A stretch of DNA of 64,000 nt from Legionella beliardensis. GTDB taxonomy: Bacteria; Pseudomonadota; Gammaproteobacteria; Legionellales; Legionellaceae. Below are positions 28,358 to 36,971 of this stretch, piece after piece. How positions within the stretch are numbered: position 1 is the first letter of the stretch; each line of letters opens with the position of its first letter. The notes below the pieces were generated by a model. It was not told the DNA's origin, did not search any database, and saw only the letters and a list, made by a program, of their open reading frames with translations. Both the position numbers and the translations under genes were made by a program. The DNA lies in assembly GCF_900452395.1 (NCBI RefSeq), contig NZ_UGNV01000003.1, positions 1-64,000 on the forward strand, read 5' to 3'.

Positions 28358-29422
28358 ATGATGCAGGGAAAAAGAATAGAAGAGTTATCAGAAATAGATT
28401 CAGGAGAGTTGTGCGATACATTATTTTTTCAAGGTAATGGTTCTTCTCAAACTCAAGTACTTAAGTATGTAGGCAATCAAAAAGTTAATGCGACAACTGG
28501 CGAAACAATGTGGTGTACGGGACGAAATAATCTCTCGCCGCTACATGTGATTTATAGAGTGCATTTGGGTGTTGAGATTGCCGATGTTAATTTGGCTCCT
28601 TTTGACTCCTATTTGTCCTATCTTAATCCTATTAAAACAATAGGTTCAGCTATAACATGGGGAGCTAATCGGTATAATGGGTTTCACTTTACAACTAGTA
28701 TCCCGAAAACAGAGTCAGTAGTATTTCACGCTCCAATTCTTTCACAAGTGAGTATTGGCCAGGAAACAGATATACAATCACATAGAAAGAAATATGATTC
28801 CTGGCTAGTTAGTAAAGATAAAACAAATGGACTTATTTTATGGGGGGTCTCTCGCGGTACTGCTGCAACATTCTGTGCTTTTGCAAAAGAAAAATATCCC
28901 GAAGTAAAACTAGTTGTCTTAGAGGGTGCAGTTGATTCAGTACAAAATGTTATACCTGCAAGGGTAGCAAATACAATTCCAGTAGATTTTATTTCAAAAA
29001 AAATTTCGAATGCTATAACTTTAGGTTTTTCTTTTTTTAAAAAATATAACCTGATGCAGTACGATCCAGAAGGACCGTCACCGTTAAAAAGTGTTGAAGA
29101 ATTCCCTGAAGAAATTCCAGTTGTCTTTATTACTTCAAAAAAAGATACAGTAGTTACCTGCCAAAATACAAGAAATATTGCTCAAGCATTGGCAGATAAA
29201 GGTAAAAATGATGTGTATCTTTTAGAACTTGAACATTCTAGCCATCCTAATTATATGTTTGATGACGTTAATGATCGTAATAATTATGAAGCTTTTATCC
29301 ATGCTATTTATAAAAAATATAATTTAAAATATAACCCTGATTTGGCTCGAAAAGGAGAAAACCTTGTTCAGGATTGCATATTGCATGAGTTAAATCCTGC
29401 TAACATAATGAATTATTGTTAA
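28358..29422 (+). CDS. Alpha/beta-hydrolase-fold protein
   Basis: 354 residues. LILWGVSRGTAATFCAF is a nucleophile elbow (G-x-S-x-G, Ser165); VVFITSKKDTVVT offers Asp263 and LLELEHSSHPNYM His293 or His296, in the order of the canonical triad. LAPFDSYLSYL precedes the core. No signal peptide, so it is cytosolic or translocated. Substrate unknown (esterase, lipase or peptidase). Adjacent genes are unrelated; a TAAGTCTG hairpin follows 48 bp downstream. Confidence 0.7.
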   Translation: MMQGKRIEELSEIDSGELCDTLFFQGNGSSQTQVLKYVGNQKVNATTGETMWCTGRNNLSPLHVIYRVHLGVEIADVNLAPFDSYLSYLNPIKTIGSAITWGANRYNGFHFTTSIPKTESVVFHAPILSQVSIGQETDIQSHRKKYDSWLVSKDKTNGLILWGVSRGTAATFCAFAKEKYPEVKLVVLEGAVDSVQNVIPARVANTIPVDFISKKISNAITLGFSFFKKYNLMQYDPEGPSPLKSVEEFPEEIPVVFITSKKDTVVTCQNTRNIAQALADKGKNDVYLLELEHSSHPNYMFDDVNDRNNYEAFIHAIYKKYNLKYNPDLARKGENLVQDCILHELNPANIMNYC

Positions 29423-29469
29423 TTGACGATTTAATTTAAATCTAGCGAAGGTAAGGGTTGTAATAGTAT

Positions 29470-29499
29470 TAAGTCTGATTACTACATTAACCAGACTTA
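29470..29499. repeat. Intergenic hairpin, TAAGTCTG family
   Basis: Perfect 8-bp stem TAAGTCTG and CAGACTTA with a 14-base loop ATTACTACATTAAC, between the convergent hydrolase and ankyrin genes. Confidence 0.6.
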
Positions 29500-29517
29500 T
29501 CATAGGAAGCTGATTAA

Positions 29518-30744
29518 TTAAGAAATAATGCAACTATCCATTTTATCATGCATATTATCCGCCTCATCTCGCGAAGCTATTAGGTTAGCTTCTTTTTCTT
29601 CAGCTTCATAAATTTGGCTGTTATTAATAAATTGCATAAACCATTGTTCCATTTGTTGATATTTTTGTAATTCATCCTCGTTGGAAAATTCATGCTGGGC
29701 TTTAAATCTTTCTAGAATATCTTCAATAATTGGCTTAGCAAAAGCAATTGCTTGCCCGCGTCTTGTAAAATAATCTATATTTTCTTTTAAAAAATCGATA
29801 ATACTTTTATTAGTGTAATTTTGGCGCATTGAAAAATCAAAGCCAAGTTCAACTAATTTTTTATACGTTAGCTCCGTATGGCGATTTGCAGGAAGTGTTA
29901 ATAGTCCTTCCATAGCACCTAGCAGGTAGCCACTTATTGTAGATAAACTGTACCCAGAAGTTGTCTTTGAAGTATTTTCATACATGGATTTTTCTAAATC
30001 GAAAATAAGCTGCAAAAGCTCGACATCATTGTAAAGAGTGGCCGCTCTGAGTAAAGAATTATGAGGGCTGTTTACCTTTTCTATTTCTGCTTGACACTCA
30101 TTGATAAGAAATAGGGCAATCTCCTTATAACCTTGCCTTAAAGCCTTATCAAGTACAAACCTTTTTTCTTTAACCTGCTCTTTAGCAAAGTTAAATAAAT
30201 ATAATGCTACGTTTGGTTTATGATTTTCCAGAGCTAGTATGCAAGGCAAACCGTTACGACATTCCTCTTCTCTCTCATCGTTATTGGCACCATACTGTAA
30301 TAGCTCTTTGACAAAGAGGGTATCGTCTGTTTCACCTTTTAAACAATAAAAAGCTAATGGCGAGTATTTATCCTGATTTTTAGCATTAATAGTTGTTTTA
30401 TCAAAAAATTCATACGTTACCAAACACCTTAGTAACTGCGTATTACCTGACTTGGCTGCAAAATGAATGGGTTTATTTCCATAGCTATTGTCTTGATTAA
30501 TTAACTGCTGGGATTCAGGCTGAGCCAATATCAATTCAAGCATTTTTGCATTATTGGATAATGTAGCCAGATGAATTAAATTATATTTATGCCTGGCAGT
30601 ATGATAGAGCTCTTCACGTGAACTCATTTTTTCTAGATAACTAGCTACCGCCCTTTCATAGCCTTTATAGACCATATAAGATAACAACGTATGACCTTCT
30701 TCACTACTATGCACATAAGGAGATTCTTTATCTTTATTTTCCAT
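29518..30744 (-). CDS. Ankyrin-repeat protein (3' part of a split F-box-ankyrin gene)
   Basis: 408 residues from ATG at 30744, with at least five ankyrin units: GHTLLSYMVYKGYERAVASY, NLIHLATLSNNAKMLELILA, NKPIHFAAKSGNTQLLRCLV, YSPLAFYCLKGETDDTLFV and a further unit around NSLLRAATLYNDVELLQLIF. No ribosome-binding site precedes this ATG. The same frame is open upstream to a TGA at 30853-30855 and, beyond it, to an F-box-like start at 30978. It is therefore probably the main body of a 486-codon gene cut by a nonsense mutation. The Legionella F-box/ankyrin protein AnkB has the same domain order. Confidence 0.75.
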   Translation of the reverse strand: MENKDKESPYVHSSEEGHTLLSYMVYKGYERAVASYLEKMSSREELYHTARHKYNLIHLATLSNNAKMLELILAQPESQQLINQDNSYGNKPIHFAAKSGNTQLLRCLVTYEFFDKTTINAKNQDKYSPLAFYCLKGETDDTLFVKELLQYGANNDEREEECRNGLPCILALENHKPNVALYLFNFAKEQVKEKRFVLDKALRQGYKEIALFLINECQAEIEKVNSPHNSLLRAATLYNDVELLQLIFDLEKSMYENTSKTTSGYSLSTISGYLLGAMEGLLTLPANRHTELTYKKLVELGFDFSMRQNYTNKSIIDFLKENIDYFTRRGQAIAFAKPIIEDILERFKAQHEFSNEDELQKYQQMEQWFMQFINNSQIYEAEEKEANLIASRDEADNMHDKMDSCIIS

Positions 30745-30852
30745 ATAGTCTTTAAAGACTTTAAGAACATCTCTTACTTTTTGTTCAGTAATCTTTGCCT
30801 GTACTCTATCAGCAAAGATTATGTGTCTATTTTCTATATAATGAGAATACGT

Positions 30853-30978
30853 TCATTGACTAGTCTGTAAAAAGTTCATTAGTAACTTATCATTATCAAT
30901 AAGTTGGATAATTCTAATTTGCACTTCTGCCGGTAATTGGATAAACGCAGAATAATCGAATGCTAATTTCTCTTCCAT
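30853..30978 (-). pseudogene. F-box-like N-terminal fragment ahead of the ankyrin frame
   Basis: 41 codons, then TGA. FIQLPAEVQIRIIQLIDNDK and LLMNFLQTSQ follow the F-box pattern (LPxE...II..L....LL...). The fragment is exactly in frame with the ankyrin frame: 30978 and 30744 differ by 78 codons, and the intervening codons are open apart from this TGA. Undoing the TGA would restore an F-box plus ankyrin protein. Confidence 0.65.
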
Positions 30979-31062
30979 TATTTACACTATTTGAAAAATA
31001 AGTCGCAAATATATCTTATTGATCTATTTCAAGTCAATAAAGTATAGGGTAGATTAACAACC

Positions 31063-31230
31063 ATGCTTAATTTGGATATTAATTTCTGTACCCAATCGCA
31101 ATTCATGATGTCAAATTTAAAAGATTATTCAGAAGGCGCGCTTAATGCTAATGGAAGTACTGATATCCAAAATAAGCATCCCTTAGTGATAGTCCTAATA
31201 CTTTCTTTACTAGTTATTAAGATAAAATAA
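31063..31230 (+). CDS. Possible small tail-anchored peptide
   Basis: 55-codon frame: a polar N-terminus and a hydrophobic C-terminus HPLVIVLILSLLVIKIK that could insert in a membrane. No clear ribosome-binding site. It may be a gene relic. Weak support. Confidence 0.3.
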   Translation: MLNLDINFCTQSQFMMSNLKDYSEGALNANGSTDIQNKHPLVIVLILSLLVIKIK

Positions 31231-31272
31231 GCCTGACTTTCCTATCTCTGATTACTGCGCTAGTCAGACCTA
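31228..31272. repeat. Intergenic hairpin, TAAGYCTG family (imperfect)
   Basis: Arms TAAGCCTGAC and GTCAGACCTA pair with two G-U or mismatched positions around a 25-base loop that ends GCGCTA. The right arm and its flank resemble those at 21034 and 32243. Confidence 0.45.
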
Positions 31273-31385
31273 ATATTTTCATCTCATACGCGGATTCAAT
31301 AAGCCAAAGCAACTGACATTTATCATTATTTTTATAAATGATAATTTCAGGAATAAAAAATTACGAGAAAATATGAAAAATAAAA

Positions 31386-31410
31386 GGTACATAAATTTGA
31401 TTTATGTACC
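31386..31410. promoter_or_regulatory. Operator dyad of the Gp49-like TA module
   Basis: Perfect 11-bp arms GGTACATAAAT and ATTTATGTACC around TTG. The right half overlaps a -35-like TTGATT (31397); TACAAT at 31419-31424 fits a -10 at 16-bp spacing. Transcription would begin at or next to the ATG at 31430, so the toxin message may be leaderless. A half-site GGTAC recurs at 31417. Confidence 0.65.
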
Positions 31411-31429
31411 AAATATGGTACAATTAAAC

Positions 31430-31771
31430 ATGAAAATAATTACTGTTAATTTTTATAAATCAGCCCAAGGCAGGGAGCTAGTCAGAGACTGGCTAAAAGA
31501 GCTTTCTAAAGAGAATAAAGTGATTATTGGTCAAGATATTAAAACAGTAGAGTTTGGATGGCCTTTAGGCATGCCTTTAGTCCGAAAACTCGATAAACAT
31601 TTATGGGAAGTTCGCTGCCAGTTAATGAATAAAGAAATTGCCCGAATTCTATTTACTGTAAAAGGTGAAACAATGGTGCTCTTACATGGGTTTATTAAAA
31701 AAACCCAAAAGACACCCAGTAGCGATTTAGACATTGCCAAAGAAAGACGCGATCGCGTTTTAAGTGGCTAG
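31430..31771 (+). CDS. RelE/Gp49-like (DUF891) toxin
   Basis: 113 residues. YKSAQGRELVRDWLKELSKE, then GQDIKTVEFGWPLGMPLVRK, LWEVRCQL, IARILFTV and LLHGFIKKTQKTPSSDLDIA are the conserved blocks of phage-derived Gp49-like HigB toxins. ATG at 31430 matches the family start (MKIITVNFY); the longer upstream frame runs through the operator. The antitoxin gene begins 12 bp after the stop. Confidence 0.88.
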   Translation: MKIITVNFYKSAQGRELVRDWLKELSKENKVIIGQDIKTVEFGWPLGMPLVRKLDKHLWEVRCQLMNKEIARILFTVKGETMVLLHGFIKKTQKTPSSDLDIAKERRDRVLSG

Positions 31772-31783
31772 GAGAAAATACGC

Positions 31784-32065
31784 ATGAATCAATATATCGG
31801 TAGCTCTTTTGATGAATTCTTAGACGAGGAAGGTTTATTAACAGAAACCAGTGCTGAAGCATTAAAGCGCGTTATTGTCTGGCAGATTAAAAATTATTTA
31901 GAGGATCATCAAATAACGAAGCAGACTTTTGCTAAACGTATGAAAACAAGTCGCTCCCAACTCGATAGACTGCTTGATCCTACGCAAACTAATATTAGTT
32001 TAAAAGCCCTGATTAGCACTGCTAAAGCAATGGGAAAACATGTAGAAGTTCGTTTTACGGATTAA
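31784..32065 (+). CDS. XRE-type antitoxin of the Gp49-like toxin
   Basis: 93 residues. The N-terminal SSFDEFLDEEGLL is a typical antitoxin start; ITKQTFAKRMKTSRSQLDRL and LDPTQTNISLKALISTAKAM form the helix-turn-helix. It should bind the dyad at 31386-31410 and neutralise the toxin. The module appears intact. Confidence 0.88.
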   Translation: MNQYIGSSFDEFLDEEGLLTETSAEALKRVIVWQIKNYLEDHQITKQTFAKRMKTSRSQLDRLLDPTQTNISLKALISTAKAMGKHVEVRFTD

Positions 32066-32220
32066 TCTTAAAAACAAGATAAAACAATTAATAGCTATAG
32101 CTAATACAAAGTATAAACGTAGAAATTAATAACATCTGGATTGGCTAAAATTTGAATAATATTTCTAAAATAGATGCTCCCCTATACAGCTTATATCTGA
32201 ATCTAGTTCCAACTCTATTA

Positions 32221-32252
32221 TTAAGCCTGATAAAGGTGCTAATCAGACTTAA
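32221..32252. repeat. Intergenic hairpin, TTAAGYCTGA family
   Basis: Arms TTAAGCCTGA and TCAGACTTAA (one G-U pair) around a 12-base loop TAAAGGTGCTAA. Lies 155 bp after the antitoxin gene. Member of the family at 21010-32252. Confidence 0.6.
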
Positions 32253-32331
32253 GAGTTTAGTATTTAGAAATTTATTGTACCAAATAATGAGTTAGGTTAA
32301 GTTAATGTAATTACTTACATCTAGTTGTCTA

Positions 32332-33483
32332 ATGAAAAAAATAAACATAATATTTTTTTATGCAGCATTTCTTCCTTTTCATGTATTTGCTTCACAACTT
32401 ACTCAAGAAAAATTGCAGTCCTTAGATAAATTTGTACAACAATCCATGCATAAGTATCATGTTCCAGCTGTAAGCTTAAGCCTTATTGAGAATGGTAAAA
32501 TAGTTTATACTCATGCTTATTCAGCCCAAGCCAACATTAAAGTTACCCCCCAAACCCTTTTTCAATCTGCTTCTGTAGGAAAAAGTGTTGCAGCTTATGG
32601 TGCCTTACTTTTAGTAGATAAAGGAAAATTAAAACTCGATAAAAATATCAATAATTACTTAACATCTTGGAAAATTCCAGAATCGCCTTATACAGAAAAA
32701 ATTCCTGTTACATTAAGAACCATATTATCTATGACTTCCGGCTTATCAGTACCAGGTTTTATTGGCCAGTCAGTCAATTCGCCTCTACCAACATTAGGTG
32801 AAATTTTAAGAGGTCACCCTCCCGCAGAAAACCCACCAGTCGAAGTTAAGTTTATACCTGGATCAAAATACTATTACTCTGGTGGCTCCTATGAAGTACT
32901 TGAGCAGCTCATCGAAGATGTGACTAACTTATCCTTTAGTAACTACATGCAGAATTTTGTATTAAATCCTCTTAAAATGAGTCACAGTCGTTTTATTGCT
33001 ATTCTACCTAAAAATCTTTGGACTGAAGCTGTTTCAGGCTATTTAAAAGATGAAATAATGATCAAAGGAAGATGGAATATTATTCCAGCTCTAGGTGCTG
33101 GTGGTATGTGGACAACACCTACAGACTTAGCAATGTTTACTATAGAGGTGATTAAATCTTTTCATGGTGAAGGCAAACTTTCAAAAGAACTTGCACAAGC
33201 CATGTTAACATGTCAGAAAAATACTGATTTTGGTTTGGGATTTGTCATTGATGGTTGTGAAAATACCTTAAACTTCCGAAAAGAAGGACACAATATTGGA
33301 TTTTATAATTGGCTAATAGCTTTTCCTTATACTAAACAAGGCCTAGTTATTATGACAAACTCTGAAAATGGTACACCCTTAATAAAAGATGTGGTTGCCG
33401 AAGTTTCTGCTTTACTTAATTGGCCAACGCATTATCCTATTGTAGATGAATCTCAGTCTATTCCAGCAACTAATTGCTCTTAA
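32332..33483 (+). CDS. Exported serine hydrolase, beta-lactamase/PBP-like fold
   Basis: 383 residues. Signal peptide of about 20 residues (KKINIIFFYAAFLPFHVFA). Active-site SVGK (Ser81-Lys84) is the SxxK motif; YYSGGSYEVLEQLIE carries the YSG variant of the Tyr-x-Asn motif; GHNIGFYNWLI is the third motif (HxG in place of KTG). This is the class C beta-lactamase/esterase EstB/D-aminopeptidase group of the periplasm. Substrate not predictable; true penicillin resistance is not implied. Confidence 0.85.
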   Translation: MKKINIIFFYAAFLPFHVFASQLTQEKLQSLDKFVQQSMHKYHVPAVSLSLIENGKIVYTHAYSAQANIKVTPQTLFQSASVGKSVAAYGALLLVDKGKLKLDKNINNYLTSWKIPESPYTEKIPVTLRTILSMTSGLSVPGFIGQSVNSPLPTLGEILRGHPPAENPPVEVKFIPGSKYYYSGGSYEVLEQLIEDVTNLSFSNYMQNFVLNPLKMSHSRFIAILPKNLWTEAVSGYLKDEIMIKGRWNIIPALGAGGMWTTPTDLAMFTIEVIKSFHGEGKLSKELAQAMLTCQKNTDFGLGFVIDGCENTLNFRKEGHNIGFYNWLIAFPYTKQGLVIMTNSENGTPLIKDVVAEVSALLNWPTHYPIVDESQSIPATNCS

Positions 33484-34128
33484 TATCTCAGCTAGTAAAA
33501 TTTCTATAGCCTTGTTATAAGTCTGATTTGTTGGATACGACAGCAAGATACAGTTGCCTTAACGTTAGTAATTAGGATCATTAAATATAATTTAAAATCA
33601 ATGAAATACATATTAATTGATCCGAATCATAAATTGAATATTAACTCATAATTCCATGCGTAGAAAATTTTCTAATTTCAAAAATTAAAGCTGCCTTGAG
33701 TATATTTATATTAATCAAGGTGTTTAAAGCAAGACTAGTCAATGCTAAAATAGGCTTTATTTTGTTATCTTTACGCAAGCCTAAACAATGGTTTGATTTA
33801 ATAATCATGACGCTTTTTCTTTTGAGCGGTAACGAATGCAGACACGCGAAGAAGAATATTAACGATCTTTCTATTATCATTAATTATGAAAGGCTTTGAG
33901 CCAGACATTTATATACATTGCATATGGGCAGAAAATCGCAGGCCTTAAACTCTAACAACCCTAATTAATGCAAATAAGATTAAAAAGGTTTTTGTATATT
34001 CCCTGAAATTCGAACTGAAGATTACAAAAAATTAATTGAAAGGCAACATATTTATTACAACTTAATCGAAGGCGAATATGCCAAAAAAATCATGTAATAA
34101 AGTTAAATGAATAAATTAAGGTTTTCAC
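33484..34128. other. Intergenic region with a C-terminal gene relic
   Basis: About 645 bp. ATAAGTCTGAT near 33517 is a half of the hairpin family. Around 33998-34096 a plus-strand frame reads FPEIRTEDYKKLIERQHIYY and ends EYAKKIM stop with no start: probably the tail of a lost gene of unknown family. Overlapping short frames at 33641-33899 on both strands are not convincing. Confidence 0.4.
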
Positions 34129-35736
34129 ATGTTAGAAGTAAGAAGCATCGGTATGGATTTTGGAAAAAAATCCCTATTCCAAAATGTTGATTTAATTTTA
34201 TTACCAACCAAGCGATATGGCATAGTTGGTGCAAATGGAACAGGCAAATCCACGTTTTTAAAGATTTTAGCAGGTGAAGAATCCCCAACCAATGGTACTA
34301 TTGAAAAGGCAAAGAGTCTTAAAGTTGGAATATTAAAACAAGATCACTTTCGATATGAAGACGATTCGCTTCTAGATGTAGTAATTCAAGGAAATGCAAA
34401 CCTATGGAATGCACTCTCTGAAAAAAATAAAATCTATGCAAGTGAGCACTTTACTGAAGAAGATGGCTATCGTGTAGGTGAACTTGAAGAACTTATTATG
34501 CAACAAGGTGGCTATGAGGCAGAATCCACCGCAAAAGCTTTATTACTGGGTTTAGGCATCGCTGAAAAATTCCATAAGGGCCCCCTAAGCGCCTTATCTG
34601 GCGGTTATAAGCTTCGTGTTTTGCTGGCGCAAGTTTTATATCAAAATCCAGAAATCATGTTGCTTGATGAACCCACCAATCACTTAGATATTTTATCGAT
34701 AACCTGGCTTGAGCAATTCTTAAAAACGTCGTTTACAGGACTGCTCATTTTCATTTCACATGATCGCGGTTTCCTGAACAACGTGTCGACTAATATTTTA
34801 GATATTGATTACGATACTATTCAAAATTACTCAGGAGATTATGATCAATTTATTGTCGCCAAAAAAGAACGTCTTATTCTGAAACAAAGTGAATTAAAAA
34901 ACCAACAAAGGAAAATTGATGAAATGCAAACCTTTGTAGATCGATTTGGCGCGAAGGCAAGTAAGGCTGCTCAAGCAGCTTCTCGCCAAAAAATGATAGA
35001 CCGCATTGAATTAGTTGAAATAAAAGACTCTAATATTTTTAAACCGTATTTTAATTTTCAGCAAAAAAAATCCGCTGGTAAATCGATTATTAAGGTTGAG
35101 AATATTCATAAGCAATTCCATGAAAAAATTGTTTTAAAAGAGGTTGAGTTTAGTATTAACCGTGGCGACAAATGCGCTATTATTGGTCCCAACGGCATTG
35201 GTAAATCAACATTATTAAAAGTTTTATTACATGAAACTCAACCAGATAAGGGCTGTTTTGAATGGAGCGAGAGCGTTAATATCGGGTATTTTTCGCAAGA
35301 TTACCACCTGCAGTTGGATCCGAGGCAAACTGTATTGCAGTGGATGGAGGATCAAGTTGTCGCTACATCTCAAGAAATTAGAAAAGTACTAGGTCAAGTT
35401 TTATTTCGCGGCTCAGACGTTGATAAGAAGATTGGCTTACTAAGCGGAGGTGAATCAGCAAGATTAGTGATGGCCAAACTAATTTTAGAAAAACATAACG
35501 TTCTAATTCTTGATGAGCCAACTAACCATCTTGATCTTGAATCCATTGATGCCTTAGTAGAGTCTATCCAAATTTTTCCAGGAACTGTTTTATTCGTAAG
35601 CCATAATCGCCATTTTATTGATAGCATCTCAACTCGTATTTTAGTCTTAACTGAGCGATACGGTGCTCAAAATTACCTAGGAAATTATAACGATTACCTT
35701 GATCAGTTTGGCACAGACTATCTCGCAACTGCTTAA
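34129..35736 (+). CDS. ABC-F ATPase, YbiT-like
   Basis: 535 residues with two ATP-binding cassettes and no membrane domain. First cassette: GANGTGKST (Walker A), LSGGYKLRVLLAQ (signature), MLLDEPTNHLDI (Walker B). Second: GPNGIGKST, LSGGESARLVMAK, LILDEPTNHLDL. The charged linker KNQQRKIDEMQTFVDRFGAK lies between them. ABC-F proteins bind the ribosomal E site and relieve stalling; length and sequence fit the YbiT branch. Single gene, likely a core function. Nothing links it to antibiotic protection. Confidence 0.93.
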   Translation: MLEVRSIGMDFGKKSLFQNVDLILLPTKRYGIVGANGTGKSTFLKILAGEESPTNGTIEKAKSLKVGILKQDHFRYEDDSLLDVVIQGNANLWNALSEKNKIYASEHFTEEDGYRVGELEELIMQQGGYEAESTAKALLLGLGIAEKFHKGPLSALSGGYKLRVLLAQVLYQNPEIMLLDEPTNHLDILSITWLEQFLKTSFTGLLIFISHDRGFLNNVSTNILDIDYDTIQNYSGDYDQFIVAKKERLILKQSELKNQQRKIDEMQTFVDRFGAKASKAAQAASRQKMIDRIELVEIKDSNIFKPYFNFQQKKSAGKSIIKVENIHKQFHEKIVLKEVEFSINRGDKCAIIGPNGIGKSTLLKVLLHETQPDKGCFEWSESVNIGYFSQDYHLQLDPRQTVLQWMEDQVVATSQEIRKVLGQVLFRGSDVDKKIGLLSGGESARLVMAKLILEKHNVLILDEPTNHLDLESIDALVESIQIFPGTVLFVSHNRHFIDSISTRILVLTERYGAQNYLGNYNDYLDQFGTDYLATA

Positions 35737-36087
35737 ATTGTGCTTTATTTATATCGATTTAAATTTTTTAAGGGGATTTATATTTAGGAAAGTGCAGCTA
35801 CGTTAACGAGTAGAATTCGCGCCCCGGCTAATAAATCAAGTCTGATAGCTTAGATAACCGGTATTGATTATTTTTCATCTTTATTGACCTGCCAATCACA
35901 AATACGCAATTGGTCTGCGCTAACGTACAACAAATACGAAAGCAATGATTAGGGAGTGAAGAATTAAGTAAGTTTAGATAAGTAGAAGCAAAGCGAGCAC
36001 ACCTTTCGCATGGTAAACCTATGCCCTTTTATTCCTTTACCCATAAGCACTTCTTAAATTTTTAATTAATAATTTGGCCTAAAAGTG

Positions 36088-36206
36088 CGGTGAATACCTG
36101 GTGAAGTAGCATGGTGAAATAAAAAATCGGCTACTCCCTACCCTGTATGGCTTCTAGCGCATCGCTTTTTTATCTTCACCAGACACTTCATCAAGGCTTC
36201 ACCACA
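36088..36206. repeat. Long imperfect inverted repeat with GGTGAA boxes
   Basis: The left arm (about 36088-36118) has three GGTGAA boxes about 11-13 bp apart. The right arm (about 36175-36206) has TTCACC, ACTTCATC and TTCACC, and read on the other strand aligns with the left arm over about 30 bp (GGTGAA..C.TG.TGAAGT...TGGTGAA). The arms are about 60 bp apart. It lies just downstream of a small ribbon-helix-helix operon, so it may be a relaxosome (oriT) or regulator site. The 35737-36087 stretch before it has no gene. Confidence 0.5.
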
Positions 36207-36223
36207 AAAATGACGTGTTATGA

Positions 36224-36349
36224 CTAGTTTTCATAAGAACTATGTTTAATCTCACGGTATTTGTTAGCTACTGTAAGTTGTAATTTTTCTAAATCGTCTC
36301 GATTTAACTTTAACAATTCAATGGATATATTTTTAATTAATGCATTCAT
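36224..36349 (-). CDS. 41-residue protein coupled to the RHH gene
   Basis: The frame begins MNALIKNISIELLKLNRDDL and ends KHSSYEN. Its ATG overlaps the stop of the ribbon-helix-helix gene as ATGA, the classic coupling arrangement. Predicted as one or two helices. Not recognised; the overlap is the main evidence that it is translated. Confidence 0.5.
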   Translation of the reverse strand: MNALIKNISIELLKLNRDDLEKLQLTVANKYREIKHSSYEN

Positions 36350-36543
36350 TTGAATAATAAGTTGATGGCAATATTTTCAATGGCCTTCGTTTCTTTAGAA
36401 TGCCCTTCTTCACTAAAAAAATGATAAAGTCCAACTTGAATTAATTGATTGATAGTATTTGACAGGGAATCATTATTTTTAATTGCCGGTGCTGATAGAC
36501 GACTATGTACCTTATCAGGCAATGAAATTGTTAAACGCGCCAT
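36346..36543 (-). CDS. Ribbon-helix-helix DNA-binding protein
   Basis: 65 residues beginning MARLTISLPDKVHSRLSAPA, the short beta strand and first helix of CopG/MobC-like RHH proteins, followed by SLSNTINQLIQVGLYHFF, the second helix. AGGAG precedes the ATG. Such proteins act as plasmid copy-number repressors, antitoxins or relaxosome accessory factors. Its place in a small operon next to an inverted repeat and a par/rep region favours a plasmid-transfer or maintenance role. Confidence 0.7.
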   Translation of the reverse strand: MARLTISLPDKVHSRLSAPAIKNNDSLSNTINQLIQVGLYHFFSEEGHSKETKAIENIAINLLFK

Positions 36544-36558
36544 TAAAAAACTCCTACT

Positions 36559-36768
36559 TTATAGTTCTAGTTCTTTAATAAAATCCTTGTTTACCTCACT
36601 TGCACCTCTTTTAATTAAAAGCGAATCATGACTCCTTTCTGAACGCTTGCAATCGGATAATTTTAACGATTCTAGTTCAATTTTCTTATTAATAACGGCT
36701 TGCAGAGAATGCTCATTCTTGCCATGAAACCGTTGCTCATGGTGCATTAATTGCGTGCTAGCGGTCAT
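36559..36768 (-). CDS. Small charged protein upstream of the RHH gene
   Basis: 69 residues, rich in Lys, Glu, Ser and His (LMHHEQRFHGKNEHSL, then a helical KKIELESLKLSDCKRSERSH). Its start codon overlaps the stop of an upstream frame as ATGA and its stop is 15 bp before the RHH gene, so it appears to be the middle gene of a compact operon. Family not recognised. Confidence 0.45.
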   Translation of the reverse strand: MTASTQLMHHEQRFHGKNEHSLQAVINKKIELESLKLSDCKRSERSHDSLLIKRGASEVNKDFIKELEL

Positions 36769-36971
36769 ATTAAGGGCTGCTGATTTTTCAGCAATATTTT
36801 GTTTATCGCGCTAATGAGTTTTTCTTTGTAGTTGGTAAGCAAATTGTAATGAAGAAGAATTAATACCTGTAGGTTTTGGCATTTACTTGATAGAGCTAAT
36901 AAACCTTTTGTTAAACTTGAAGTTATTAATGATAAGAGAAATAATCTCTCTTGCTCTTCAGCGTTTAAGAT
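36765..36971 (-). pseudogene. 5'-truncated gene upstream of the small operon
   Basis: An open frame of 68 codons without a start codon: LNAEEQERLFLLSLITSSLT, then ILLHYNLLTNYKEKLISAI and NKILLKNQQPLI stop. It ends in an ATGA overlap with the next gene, which suggests it was once the first gene of the operon. Unknown family, mostly helical. The 36972-37146 stretch shows nothing else. Confidence 0.35.

Noticed and set aside
32332-33483. Antibiotic-resistance beta-lactamase
   Set aside because: The fold motifs are present, but the third motif is HxG rather than KTG, and the family is mostly esterases and peptidases; resistance is not supported.
33641-33899. Overlapping 67- and 79-codon frames on opposite strands
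   Set aside because: Neither has a ribosome-binding site or a recognisable motif, and they are mutually exclusive; left as intergenic.
36559-36882. A 107-codon gene with a readthrough amber codon at 36811-36813
   Set aside because: A different frame at 36765-36971 is open through the same stretch and ends in an ATGA overlap with the 36768 start, which explains the region better.
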